The position numbers and the translations under genes were made by a program. A model generated the notes under the pieces. The model was given only the letters and a program-made list of their open reading frames with translations, was not told the DNA's origin and ran no database searches. From NCBI GenBank assembly GCA_025808875.1, contig CP075528.1, positions 1,054,001 to 1,118,000 on the forward strand: a DNA stretch of 64,000 nucleotides, in the 5' to 3' direction. Below are positions 28,468-37,141 of the stretch, in pieces. How positions within the stretch are numbered: the stretch's first letter is position 1; every line of letters starts with the position of its first letter. The stretch comes from Enhydrobacter sp. (lineage in GTDB: Bacteria > Pseudomonadota > Alphaproteobacteria > Reyranellales > Reyranellaceae).

Positions 28468-29349
28468 ATGCCTTTCGCCACCGCCGACGACGGCGTGAAG
28501 CTCTATTTCGAGGAGACCGGATCGGGCAGCCCGATCGTCTTCGTCCACGAGTTCGCGGCCGATCACCGGTCGTGGGAGGCGCAGATGCGCCATTTCGGCC
28601 AGCGCCACCGCTGCGTCACCTACGGCGCGCGCGGCTATCCGCCGTCGGACGTGCCGGCCGAGGCCGCGCGCTACTCGCAGAACCGGGCGACCGACGACAT
28701 CCTGGCGGTGATGGACCATCTCGGGATCGCCAGGGCCCACGTCGTCGGCCTGTCGATGGGCGGCTTCGCCAGCCTTCACTTCGGCTTCCGCCATCCCGCT
28801 CGGGCGCTGTCGCTGGTGGCGGCGGGCGTGGGCTACGGTGCGGAGAAGGACCAGCAGGGCAAATTCCGCGGCGAGGTCGAGGCCGTGGCGAAATCGCTGC
28901 TGAGCGAGGGCATGGCGGCGTTCGCCGAAAAATACGCCTACGGGCCGACCCGCGTGCAGTTCGAGAACAAGGATCCGCGCGGTTTCGCCCAGTTCAAGAG
29001 GGAGCTCGGCGAGCATTCGGCGCTCGGATCGGCCAACACCCAGCTCGGCGTGCAGGGCCAGCGGCCGTCGCTCTACGACCTGGTCGAGCCGATGCGTGCG
29101 CTGACCGTGCCGACCCTCGTGCTCACCGGCGACGAGGACTGGCCCTGCCTCGCGCCGGCGCTCCTGATGAAGCGCGAGATCCCGTCGGCGGCGCTGGCGG
29201 TGATGCCCAACTGCGGCCACACCATCAATCTCGAGGACCCCGACCAGTTCAACCGCATCGTCGGCGACTTCGTCACCCAGGTCGACGCTGGCCGTTGGCC
29301 CAGGCGCGACCCGCGCGCGGTCAGCGCCTCGATCACGGGGATGCGTTAG
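28468..29349 (+). CDS. Alpha/beta fold hydrolase
   Basis: 293 residues. IVFVHEFAADHRSWEAQM is the oxyanion-hole strand, VVGLSMGGFASLHFG the nucleophile elbow with Ser, LVLTGDEDWPC the acid strand, and MPNCGHTINLEDPDQFNRIV the catalytic His. The length fits esterases or lactonases of the AB hydrolase-1 group. Substrate unknown. This is the last clearly chromosomal gene before the mobile element. Confidence 0.92.
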   Translation: MPFATADDGVKLYFEETGSGSPIVFVHEFAADHRSWEAQMRHFGQRHRCVTYGARGYPPSDVPAEAARYSQNRATDDILAVMDHLGIARAHVVGLSMGGFASLHFGFRHPARALSLVAAGVGYGAEKDQQGKFRGEVEAVAKSLLSEGMAAFAEKYAYGPTRVQFENKDPRGFAQFKRELGEHSALGSANTQLGVQGQRPSLYDLVEPMRALTVPTLVLTGDEDWPCLAPALLMKREIPSAALAVMPNCGHTINLEDPDQFNRIVGDFVTQVDAGRWPRRDPRAVSASITGMR

Positions 29350-29352
29350 CGT

Positions 29353-29742
29353 CTAGATCAAGCTCGATAAGTATCGGACTACAGAGATCATGGTCGGATT
29401 CGAGAAAAGCGACTGCAGCCAAGCGGAGTTGTTTGCTATCCATTCAACTACTGCAGACAAGGCGACGGCTTGCGCGGCGCGCTTTCCTGCCTCTGTTCCG
29501 AATGATTTACTAGCTTCCTGAAGCGCGAGCTTAGCTGAATTTTCCCAAGTGGCCACGGCTATGCCTGACGCGAGACGTCCCGCTCGCGTGAGCTGCCTCC
29601 AGCCAACATTCATGCCCGCAAGCGCTATTCTAAGCGCTTCCCTGCCAAAATTCTGAAGCGCACCGATCTGGAATGCGAACGCCCGTTCGCCCGCAAGGGA
29701 AACATCCTGAGCAAGACGCTGTGCCTCGCGCAGGGCCACCAC
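29353..29742 (-). CDS. Hypothetical alanine-rich protein or gene fragment at ICE boundary
   Basis: 129 codons from a GTG at 29742, ending three bases from the hydrolase stop. The sequence (for example ALREAQRLAQDVSLAGERAF and WENSAKLALQEASKSFG) is helical and phasin-like in texture, and the third-position pattern looks coding. Upstream the frame reaches a stop within about 15 codons without an ATG, so it may be a truncated 3' end. The stretch has visibly lower GC than either flank. I do not recognise a family with certainty. Confidence 0.4.
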   Translation of the reverse strand: MVALREAQRLAQDVSLAGERAFAFQIGALQNFGREALRIALAGMNVGWRQLTRAGRLASGIAVATWENSAKLALQEASKSFGTEAGKRAAQAVALSAVVEWIANNSAWLQSLFSNPTMISVVRYLSSLI

Positions 29743-29885
29743 TGCCTCTGGAGCCCGAAAAGACGATATACGCCACAGTTTCTATTCGTACGCTAGACCA
29801 CGCTAACCCACTGTAGGCATTTATCTTTTCTGGCGATCCAATCCGAAGCCAGTATCCTGTGATGACCCCGAATTTCCGCCTGCGT

Positions 29886-29926
29886 GCTTCCGCGGTGCTT
29901 CCGCGGAAGCGGTCCAACGGAAGCGG
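29886..29926. repeat. Clustered direct and inverted GCTTCCGCGG repeats before integrase
   Basis: GCTTCCGCGG at 29886-29895 is repeated at 29897-29906 as part of the perfect palindrome GCTTCCGCGGAAGC (29897-29910). GGAAGCGG occurs at 29904-29911 and again at 29919-29926. Such clusters upstream of int genes can be arm-type integrase sites or an operator; neither is proven here. Confidence 0.45.
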
Positions 29927-29948
29927 CGCAGCCGCCGGAGTATGTCAC

Positions 29949-31292
29949 ATGGCGAAGCTAAGCAAACGTAGTGTCGATCAGGCCGAAGCCGGCGAGAAAG
30001 ACTATTTCATCTGGGACGACGAGCTGCCCGGCTTCGGGCTGCGCGTCTTCAAATCGGGGAAGCGCAGCTACCTGGTGCAGTATCGTGCCAAGGGTCGCAC
30101 ACGACGCTTCACCATCGGCATGCACGGAGTCTGGACGCCGGACACTGCGCGCGTGCAGGCGCGCATCTTGCTCGGCCGCATCGCGCAAGGCGACAATCCG
30201 GCCGAAGAGCGCGAGCTCGACCATAAGGCCGTCACCATCAAGGAGCTGTGCGAGCGCTATCTCGAGGACGCGAAGAACGGATTGATCCTCGGCAAGAAGC
30301 GCCGCCCGAAAAAGGCGTCCACCATCTACACCGATGAGGGACGCATCCGGCGTCACATTATTCCGCTGCTCGGCACGCGGCGCGTGAAAGACATCACCGC
30401 CGCAGACGTGACGCGCTTCATGCGCGACGTCGCATCCGGGAAGACCAAAGCCGATCAGAAGACCAAGAAGCGCGGCCGCTCGATCGTGCGTGGCGGCATC
30501 GGCACGGGCACGCGCACGGTCGGCCTGCTCGGCGCCATCCTGACCTACGCCCGCGAGAGTGGGATCATCGACGCTAATCCGGCTCACGGCATCCGTAAGG
30601 CTGCCGACCAGAAGCGCACCCGGCGTCTCTCGGAGGACGAGTATCGCTTGCTAGGAAAGCTCCTCAAGAAGGCGTCTCAAGACGATCAGCTCGCAACCGC
30701 TGCGGAGATGGGGAAGGCCATCGCGCTCACGGGGTGCCGGCGTGGCGAGATCATCAATCTCATCTGGCCCGAAGTGGACAGCGATAATAGCTGCCTGCGG
30801 CTCACCGACAGCAAGGAAGGTGCTTCAGTTCGACCGATCGGACTCCCGGTGGTCGACCTTCTCAATGCGCGCCGGCCGGAGCATGCAGCCGGCCCAGTCT
30901 TTGGCGGCACCATCGAAGGCAAGCCGCTGGTCGGGTTTCCGAAGCACTGGCACAAGATACTGGAGAACACACCGCTTGCCGGGATTACCCCGCACGTCCT
31001 GCGCCACAGCTACGCCAGCATGGCGAACGATCTCGGCTTCACCGAATCGACAGTCGCGGCGTTGCTTGGGCACGCGCAAGGCACCGTCACCAGCCGCTAC
31101 ATTCACACGGTTGATACGGCTTTGATCATGGCCGCAGATGCGGTCGCTGGTTATATCCAAGGCCTGCTCGATGGCGTGCAATTCAAGCGCAGCTCCTACG
31201 CACTCGATCGCGAGTCGCGCCAAGCAGCGATGAACCGCCTGTTCGCGCAAGCGATGCAGCCAGGAGAAGCTTTGGAGCAGTTGGCGGCGTAA
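29949..31292 (+). CDS. Site-specific tyrosine recombinase (ICE integrase)
   Basis: 447 residues from ATG 29949, preceded by GGAG. The N-terminal arm-binding domain reads FIWDDELPGFGLRVFKSGKR and YLVQYRAKGRTRRFTIGMHG. A SAM-like core-binding domain spans about 90-210. The catalytic domain shows ALTGCRRGEIINLIW (Arg I, about 262), HVLRHSYASMANDLG (H-x2-R, about 349-352), LLGHAQGTVTSRYIHT (His and the nucleophile Tyr, about 382). It integrates and excises the element. Reading into the element from its left end is the usual ICE arrangement. Confidence 0.95.
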   Translation: MAKLSKRSVDQAEAGEKDYFIWDDELPGFGLRVFKSGKRSYLVQYRAKGRTRRFTIGMHGVWTPDTARVQARILLGRIAQGDNPAEERELDHKAVTIKELCERYLEDAKNGLILGKKRRPKKASTIYTDEGRIRRHIIPLLGTRRVKDITAADVTRFMRDVASGKTKADQKTKKRGRSIVRGGIGTGTRTVGLLGAILTYARESGIIDANPAHGIRKAADQKRTRRLSEDEYRLLGKLLKKASQDDQLATAAEMGKAIALTGCRRGEIINLIWPEVDSDNSCLRLTDSKEGASVRPIGLPVVDLLNARRPEHAAGPVFGGTIEGKPLVGFPKHWHKILENTPLAGITPHVLRHSYASMANDLGFTESTVAALLGHAQGTVTSRYIHTVDTALIMAADAVAGYIQGLLDGVQFKRSSYALDRESRQAAMNRLFAQAMQPGEALEQLAA

Positions 31293-31335
31293 GTTTCAGA
31301 CAGCGCCCTCAGCCGCGGCGAAAGCTCTCGCGCTC

Positions 31336-34300
31336 TCAAGCGTCCGCGCGAGGCCATCGCAACTTGCCCCGTCCTACCCTCAGCGCATCCACGACCGCCG
31401 TCGCCCCGGGCAACCTTCCCGAGAACAGGCTGGGCTTCGGATCTACCGCCGGCTTTTTGAAGGGGACCACCCGTCGATAGTCCGGTGTCGCCAGCCATGT
31501 GCGCCCATCGCCCTCGTCCGTGATGACCCGATAAAGCCCAGCCGGCGGCGCCGAGTGCGCAGGAATGTCGAGCAACCTCTTGTAGCGTTCGATCGACCAC
31601 TTCTGGATTCCGCCGCTGAGGGCCTCGGTCCTGAAACGCGCCCAGAGCGCGGCGGTATCAGGCGTTGGCCAGTCGCCGGCGTCGGTAAACGCCGTGATTT
31701 CATCGGATTCCAGCCATGCACGCATCTCGGCCGGCGTTACGAAGACGGGGTTGGTGGTCTGGATCGCCGCGATAGCCGCCCGCCTGGACGGAAGGCCCGC
31801 CCGTATCAACATCGACATCATGAACTGCGGAACCCCTGTTTCCAGAGATGCGGCTGCGCCACCCGGAATGATGTCCGGCGACCAGCCCAAAGTCAGACGC
31901 CGGGTTCTGATAGCTTCCAATGCCCAAACCAGCCGATAGGTGAAGGCCTCTTCCACCATGCGCATGTTGTGGGGTCCGATCTGCGAGACCTCCGCGCCCG
32001 ACACCCATTGCTTCAGGATCGCTTTCCAATTGCCAGGCAGCGCATTCTTCTTGTCGGGAATGAACGGCCGCATCGCCAGCAGTCGCTCCCCGAGGCCCGC
32101 CAAGGCATCGGCCAGTTCGTCGACGTCTCCTGGCAGGGACGCGGCGTCGGCTCGATCGATGAGGGCGCCCAACTCTTCCGCCATCGCGTCGATTGTCAGC
32201 CCGGCTTCCAAGCCGACGCCCATTGCGAAATGCCCGCGACGGGCCTGGGGCGTCGTCACCGACCAGATGAGATTGGCACGCGCCTCGAACACCTTGCGGT
32301 GTTGCGCCTCCATGCCTTCACCCTCGCGCGCTATTTGACGCGCCCAGAGCGATCCCTTGAGCGCTTCGTCGAGAAGCTTGGGCAGGTCGGCGCGGTCAGC
32401 ATCGAGCGCCTCCACCAAGCCAAAGACCGTTGCATCAAGGCGCTCGACGAGTTCCGAGAGCGGCTCCTCGTCGATGCTTTCCTCTTCATCTCCTCCCGCC
32501 TCGTCATCCTCGTCCTCGTCATCCGGATTAGTTCCGTCTGGAGGCACCGCAAGCTGAGCGGCGATCGCCGCTTCTTCTGCCGGCGACTTCCAGGCCTCGC
32601 GGGCGTTGGCGAGATATTCCCACGCGTCGGCGCGTCCCAGCACGTCCTCTCGAGCCAGGCGATCAAGAATCTCCGCGACGATCTGAATCAGTCCGCTCTT
32701 CAGCGTCCGGGCCTTGGAAGAGGCCACCAATCCCCGCCATTCTCCGCTCCGCCAATCGACTCGATCGAACATGACGTGGACGATGAGCCCTTCCACATCG
32801 ACGAAAGCGCGGCCGGCGCGGCCGGCGACATTGGCGAACTCCTCGCCGGTGATCGGTTTGCCTGCTCGGTACAGCGCGGGGACGAGCAAGACTGCGGCGT
32901 TGAGATTGAGCCCCTGCGACAGCGTCGGCGATGCAACGATGACCTTGAGGACGCCCTCCGACAGCAGGACTTCCAACTCGCGGAGAAACGGGCTCGGCAG
33001 GCGGCCGTGGTGAATGGCGACGCCCGCCTTAAGGCTTGCCACCGCCGGATGATCTTCGCCGAGCCATTCTTTGCCGACCTCGAGTGCGCGAGCGATCGAT
33101 ACTTCGTCATCCAGAAGCGAGTCCAGATAGCCGCGTTTGCAGAGGTCGACGATTTGCTTTCCGTACCCCTCAACCCAGTTCGCTTGCGTCGAGAAGATGA
33201 GTGTCCGCTTGCCCTGCGCCGCAAACTCCCAGGCCGCGAACAGGGCCAGATGTGACGTTTTTCGGGGATAGGGCTTCTTCTCACGGCCGCGGGGCGGCTT
33301 TTGAACCACGAAATGATCCAGGAACGGGCCGTTGTTGGTCAGATCCAGGGTCAGGCGCGCATCACGCGCACGCCACGCCAGCATTCCGAAACGCTGGCGT
33401 GTTGGCCGCCAGTCAGACCGCACGGCATCGCCTGGCTCGTCCGCCCGTATCCACGCAGTCAGATCGTCGAGCTCATCTCCACTCGGGAGAATCGCCGAGA
33501 GGCAGACAATACGGCGGTCGGCCGAATCTGCGCGGCGCAACAAGCGCTGCACCAGCGTCTCGTAGCGGATCTCACGCTCGCTCGGCCCGATCATGTGGCC
33601 TTCATCGAGCACGATCAGCCCGACGTCGTCGATCAGGCTCGGATCGCTTCTCAGCGCGAAGTCGAGTTTCTCCGGCGTCGCTATGATGATCTCCCGCGAT
33701 CGGAGCGCGTCCTCGTCACCAGCCGAGAGGCCGCTGGCGCCGTAGAGCGACGACACGCTGAATCCGAGCGGCGCGAAGGTCTTACGAAACGATCGTTCTG
33801 TCTGAGCCGAGAGCGCTCGCAGCGGCGTCACGATGAGAACTCGCCGCGCCGAAGACAGCGTCATGAGCGCGGCGATCTCAGCGACGCGCGTTTTCCCGGC
33901 GCTGGTGGGTAGGGCGACGACCAAGTCATCCTTGACATCCGTCGAGCGGCGCGCCGCCTCACGCTGCGAGGGCCACAACTCGACCTCGGAATTCTTCCGA
34001 GCGTAGAGAGACCCAATAAACAATCGTCGCAGATCGGGATACTTCTCGGCGGCGCCCTCAGGTGGCTCCGTCGGCAGGTTCTGGTGCAACGAATGTTGCC
34101 ATAGGTCGTCGATCAGATGCCGGCACAGATTGGTGATCCACCACAGCGGTACGTTCTCCGCATTGTCGGCCAGGCTGACGGCCGTTGTGAGAAGCGAGCG
34201 CGCCGCGTCGAGCGGTTCCTCTTCGCCCGTCTCCAACGCGAAATCGAAGAAGGCCAACGCCCGACAGATCGTGGTGTTGAGAACGATCGCCAGGATCTCG

Positions 34301-34851
34301 TCGACATCGGCATCCTCACCGGACAGCCCCGCAGCAATCCGGTCGTCACCATGCGCCGCGTCGTTCAGCCAACCGCGCACGAAGGCTCGAAGCCCATCAA
34401 GGTCGCGGAGCACCAGCCGCATCACCGCCATTTCGCCCGGCGTCAAATTCAGGTCGCCCACTGCCTCGTTGAAGAGCGAATAGGCGACGGCCGAGAACCC
34501 GGCCAGATGGTAGGCCGTGGCGGCGATCGTCCTGCGGAAACCGCGATCGGCGGCTTCGGGATCGGCATTCCGCACCAAAGCTTCAAACGCGTTGCCGGCG
34601 CGCTCGAACGCCTTGTTCGTCAACTCGGAGGAGCCGGCCTGGGTGCGAAGGGCCATTGCCGCACGGAGCAACGCAAACCCATGTTCTGCAAGGTCGGTAT
34701 CGATGGTCGCGCCGAGCGGCGGGGCATTTTCAGGCAGAACGCCATCACTTCGCATTAGCGACCATGCCGCCCCTCGGTACAGCAGCCGCCCTTGCACGCC
34801 GTCCTGCGTCGCGCGCGTCAAAAATGCTTGCAGTTCGTCAGTCGTCTCCAA
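31336..34851 (-). CDS. hamB: HamB-like DEAD/DEAH helicase of a Hachiman defence system
   Basis: 1171 residues. A helical N-terminal domain of about 290 residues precedes a superfamily-2 helicase: VVALPTSAGKTRVAEIAAL (Walker A, about 310-320), LIVLDEGHMIGPSEREIRYE (DEGH, about 415), VCLSAILPSGDEL (motif III), then KVIVASPTLSQGLNLNAAVL and NVAGRAGRAFVD (motifs V and VI). An acidic stretch (DDEDEDDEAGGDEEESIDEE) lies near 790. A HamA-like nuclease gene ends 14 bases inside its start, the gene order expected for Hachiman, in which the helicase partners the DUF1837 nuclease and releases it on sensing foreign or damaged DNA. Confidence 0.88.
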   Translation of the reverse strand: METTDELQAFLTRATQDGVQGRLLYRGAAWSLMRSDGVLPENAPPLGATIDTDLAEHGFALLRAAMALRTQAGSSELTNKAFERAGNAFEALVRNADPEAADRGFRRTIAATAYHLAGFSAVAYSLFNEAVGDLNLTPGEMAVMRLVLRDLDGLRAFVRGWLNDAAHGDDRIAAGLSGEDADVDEILAIVLNTTICRALAFFDFALETGEEEPLDAARSLLTTAVSLADNAENVPLWWITNLCRHLIDDLWQHSLHQNLPTEPPEGAAEKYPDLRRLFIGSLYARKNSEVELWPSQREAARRSTDVKDDLVVALPTSAGKTRVAEIAALMTLSSARRVLIVTPLRALSAQTERSFRKTFAPLGFSVSSLYGASGLSAGDEDALRSREIIIATPEKLDFALRSDPSLIDDVGLIVLDEGHMIGPSEREIRYETLVQRLLRRADSADRRIVCLSAILPSGDELDDLTAWIRADEPGDAVRSDWRPTRQRFGMLAWRARDARLTLDLTNNGPFLDHFVVQKPPRGREKKPYPRKTSHLALFAAWEFAAQGKRTLIFSTQANWVEGYGKQIVDLCKRGYLDSLLDDEVSIARALEVGKEWLGEDHPAVASLKAGVAIHHGRLPSPFLRELEVLLSEGVLKVIVASPTLSQGLNLNAAVLLVPALYRAGKPITGEEFANVAGRAGRAFVDVEGLIVHVMFDRVDWRSGEWRGLVASSKARTLKSGLIQIVAEILDRLAREDVLGRADAWEYLANAREAWKSPAEEAAIAAQLAVPPDGTNPDDEDEDDEAGGDEEESIDEEPLSELVERLDATVFGLVEALDADRADLPKLLDEALKGSLWARQIAREGEGMEAQHRKVFEARANLIWSVTTPQARRGHFAMGVGLEAGLTIDAMAEELGALIDRADAASLPGDVDELADALAGLGERLLAMRPFIPDKKNALPGNWKAILKQWVSGAEVSQIGPHNMRMVEEAFTYRLVWALEAIRTRRLTLGWSPDIIPGGAAASLETGVPQFMMSMLIRAGLPSRRAAIAAIQTTNPVFVTPAEMRAWLESDEITAFTDAGDWPTPDTAALWARFRTEALSGGIQKWSIERYKRLLDIPAHSAPPAGLYRVITDEGDGRTWLATPDYRRVVPFKKPAVDPKPSLFSGRLPGATAVVDALRVGRGKLRWPRADA

Positions 34852-35620
34852 GGTCTTCCGCCTTCTGATACATCTCCTTGATGAAGTCCTGGTGGTCTTC
34901 GATGTGGACGTTCACGACATACTGGTCCCGGTTCGTCCCAGCACTTTCGAGATCGCCCTTCAGCGACGCGTGAGGTCCATTGCCCGATATCGTAAAGAGC
35001 ATGTGGTCGATGCGATCGGCACGCAGGGCCTTGAGACCGATTTCATCGCGAAGGTCGCGGCCCAGTTGCACATCGCCGTCGTCGTTGCTTTCGAGCAAGC
35101 GGTTCGCGACAAATGCCAGCGAGTCCGGCGTGCATCTGCCATTGTCACGATTGAGCACCTTGCGGGCGCTCGTGACGGTGGCTTTTCCGAGGACTTTGTT
35201 GCTCTTGGCTTCGCCTTTCAGCAGCCAAAGCTTGGAGTCGTCGCCTCCATAGCCTGCCCCGATAAAGTCGTCGCCTCGCATCGCCATGTTGCGCCCATCC
35301 TTGTAGCGCAGACGGCGAACGGGAACGCGTAGACCGATTTCCTCCTCGACCAACTCGGTCGCCAATATCTCGCCGAGATCACCCGAGCGGCCTTTATCTG
35401 TCTGGGGGAGCTGCGTGCGCAGAATTTCCGCTGCAACCTTGTAGCCGAGCCGCTGGACGTCATCGGCTATACGCTCAAGCCGATCGTAATGGGAGCGCAT
35501 GGTCTCGGCGAGGTCGTCACGAATCTCGTCGCGGCCACCGTCCTTTTCGACATACGTCCAATAGCGCTTTCGCTTGTCCTTTTCTTTCGTGGCTTCGCAC
35601 CACTTCTTATACAGCCCCAC
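34838..35620 (-). CDS. hamA: HamA-like DUF1837 nuclease of a Hachiman defence system
   Basis: 260 residues if read from GTG 35620, which has GGGGAG six bases before it; an ATG at 35662 in the same frame is an alternative but lies deeper in the upstream gene. The DUF1837 pattern is clear: GRSGDLGEILATELVEEEIG (Glu 85), MRGDDFIGAG (Asp 117/118) and LWLLKGEAKSNK (E-x-K, 137-139), the D...ExK core of a PD-(D/E)xK nuclease. It overlaps both the ATPase stop upstream (14 bases) and hamB downstream (14 bases), so the three proteins are made in fixed proportion. Confidence 0.87.
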   Translation of the reverse strand: MGLYKKWCEATKEKDKRKRYWTYVEKDGGRDEIRDDLAETMRSHYDRLERIADDVQRLGYKVAAEILRTQLPQTDKGRSGDLGEILATELVEEEIGLRVPVRRLRYKDGRNMAMRGDDFIGAGYGGDDSKLWLLKGEAKSNKVLGKATVTSARKVLNRDNGRCTPDSLAFVANRLLESNDDGDVQLGRDLRDEIGLKALRADRIDHMLFTISGNGPHASLKGDLESAGTNRDQYVVNVHIEDHQDFIKEMYQKAEDLGDD

Positions 35621-36878
35621 GCGGCGCTCCCCTGCCTGCCTTGTTCGCCGGCGCCTCTCCATCCCAAAGGCTCGACAGCGGCGCCGCCGCCAGCTTGTCG
35701 CCGAACGGCACGAAGTCCGTGCTGTCGTAGAGGACGACGCCGAATGCAAAACGGTCCCCGCAAGCCTCGGCCAATGCCCGCAGGCCGGCGAAGTCGCCAG
35801 CCTTGACCGTGGCGCTCGCCTTCACTTCGATACCTGCGATCGTCCCGTCGTCACGCTCCAGCACGATGTCCACCTCGCGCATGTCCCGATCCCGGAAATG
35901 ATGCGGCGTCAACCGCAGGTCCGAAGCCGTCATGAGCTTCAGCACTTCCGAGAACACGAAGCTCTCCAGCAGCGCGCCGAACGTCCCACGATCCGCCTTC
36001 ACCCGATCAAATGTGAGCCCGCGCACACCCGCCAACAGGCCTGAATCGAGGAAATGGAGCTTGGGCGTCTTGACGATCCGCTTCAGTGCATTGGTGAACC
36101 AGGGCTGCACGGTCGCGATCAGGAACACCTGTTCGAGCAGCCCCACATAGCGCTGACTCGTCTTGTGATTGACGTTGATGCCGCTCCCGAACTGCGAATA
36201 GTTGACCAGCTGGCCGGAGTGCTCGGCCAGCAGCCGCACGAATTTGGGAAGCTCGGTCAGCTTCTCCACCTCGGCGATGTCCCGCATGTCGCGGGTCAGG
36301 ATCGAAGTGAGATAAGATCGCAGCCAGTCCTGCCGCCGCCGCTCGCTGTCGCGGCTGATCGCTTCGGGGAAGCCGCCGACCAGGACGAGTTTGACGAGAT
36401 CGTCGCCGACGATCGCACTCCGCTGTCCCTGGAGCTTCCCTTCGAAGAGGCGTTCGAGAAAGGTCGGGGTCCGGTCTGCAATCTCGGCTCTCGCCAGCGG
36501 CAGCATACGGATGGTCTCCATCCGGCCGGCCAAGCTGTCGGCGATCCGCGGCAAGGTCAGTACATTCGCCGAGCCGGTGAGTAGGAACCGACCCGGACGG
36601 TAATCCTCGTCGACCGTCTTCTTGATCGCGAGCAGCAGGTCGGGCACGCGCTGGATCTCGTCGATGATGGCCCGATCCAGGCCTCGGATGAAACCGGCGG
36701 GATCGGATTGGGCGGCTTCGAGGACGGTCTGATCATCGAGCGTGATATAAGTCCGACCGGCTTCTCCCATCTTTCGAACGAGCGTGGTCTTGCCCGCCCG
36801 TCGCGGCCCCACGATCAGGACCACCGGGGTATCCAAAAGGGCTTCTTCCGCCCGTCGCTCCACAAACCGCTCGAACAT
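35607..36878 (-). CDS. AAA ATPase with C-terminal DUF4143 domain, first gene of the Hachiman-like operon
   Basis: 423 residues. LIVGPRRAGKTTLVRKMGEA is the Walker A (Lys 30), DRAIIDEIQRVPDLLLAI the Walker B (Asp/Glu 73-74), and GRFLLTGSANVLTLP sensor 1. The C-terminal half is DUF4143, a PD-(D/E)xK-like domain, with DIVLERDDGTIAGIEVKASA (D...E-x-K). Members are widespread, poorly understood, and often sit in defence or toxin-antitoxin contexts. The 3' end overlaps the hamA start. This gene is not part of the published two-gene Hachiman system, so it may be an accessory sensor, a nuclease, or an unrelated cargo gene captured in the same transcript. Confidence 0.85.
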   Translation of the reverse strand: MFERFVERRAEEALLDTPVVLIVGPRRAGKTTLVRKMGEAGRTYITLDDQTVLEAAQSDPAGFIRGLDRAIIDEIQRVPDLLLAIKKTVDEDYRPGRFLLTGSANVLTLPRIADSLAGRMETIRMLPLARAEIADRTPTFLERLFEGKLQGQRSAIVGDDLVKLVLVGGFPEAISRDSERRRQDWLRSYLTSILTRDMRDIAEVEKLTELPKFVRLLAEHSGQLVNYSQFGSGINVNHKTSQRYVGLLEQVFLIATVQPWFTNALKRIVKTPKLHFLDSGLLAGVRGLTFDRVKADRGTFGALLESFVFSEVLKLMTASDLRLTPHHFRDRDMREVDIVLERDDGTIAGIEVKASATVKAGDFAGLRALAEACGDRFAFGVVLYDSTDFVPFGDKLAAAPLSSLWDGEAPANKAGRGAPRGAV

Positions 36879-36895
36879 GCCTTCTCCGAATCTCG

Positions 36896-36974
36896 GCCGA
36901 TCGGGATTATCGGTATCGGCTGATTGGGAGTCAACGTTCCGCTAATTGGGAGACGGAAGGCCGCTATCTGGAAA
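36896..36974. repeat. Array of four 12-bp repeats at 22-23 bp spacing over the operon promoter
   Basis: GCTGATTGGGAG (36919-36930), GCTAATTGGGAG (36941-36952) and the weaker GCTATCTGGAAA (36963-36974) start exactly 22 bases apart; GCCGATCGGGAT (36896-36907) is 23 bases further on. The spacing equals about two helical turns. The copies cover the -10, spacer and -35 of the defence operon promoter, so a repressor that binds cooperatively on one face is likely. Confidence 0.65.
36906..36934 (-). promoter_or_regulatory. Promoter of the ATPase-hamA-hamB operon
   Basis: On the minus strand TTGACT (36934-36929) and GATAAT (36911-36906) are separated by exactly 17 bases. This is a near-consensus sigma-70 promoter whose transcript would begin about 20 bases before the ATG at 36878. 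It is overlapped by the 22-bp repeat array. Confidence 0.75.
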
Positions 36975-37091
36975 GCCGGGAGGGGAAAGCCTTCCCCTTC
37001 GGCCGAGCCGGGGTCTCGGCCGATCCCCTTCTGCGGGGAGACCCCGCAACGCCCCCTTTAGAGTGAGAGTGCGGACCAGGTTCGCCGTGAC

Positions 37092-37134
37092 GGGTTGAGG
37101 GCTGGAGGAGAGGCCTCCGGCGCCCGTCGCGGAG
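37092..37134 (+). ncRNA. Leader element family I, copy 1 (before ardC)
   Basis: A GGGTTGAGG start is followed by an 8-bp stem GCTGGAGG/CCTCCGGC (37101-37108 with 37114-37121), loop AGAGG, then GCCCGTCGCGGAG and the ATG at 37142. The same layout with a different stem sequence occurs before the parB-like gene at 39160-39182. A purine-rich GAGTGAGAG lies about 30 bases upstream in this copy and in similar form in the others. The function is unknown: it could be a cis-regulatory RNA, or a hairpin active in single-stranded DNA during transfer. Confidence 0.5.
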
Positions 37135-37141
37135 AACCGCG

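Noticed and set aside
29388-29410. Possible tRNA T-loop (TCTCGAATCC on the minus strand)
   Set aside because: The GGTTC start of a T-arm is missing and no D-arm, anticodon stem or acceptor stem can be drawn around it.
31300-34851. Plus-strand frames across the hamB gene (for example 31555-33255)
   Set aside because: They are antisense shadows; the minus strand carries full helicase motifs through the whole region.
36896-36974. CRISPR-like interpretation of the 22-bp-period repeats
   Set aside because: The units are only 12 bases, degenerate, with about 10-base gaps, and sit on a promoter; no cas genes are near.
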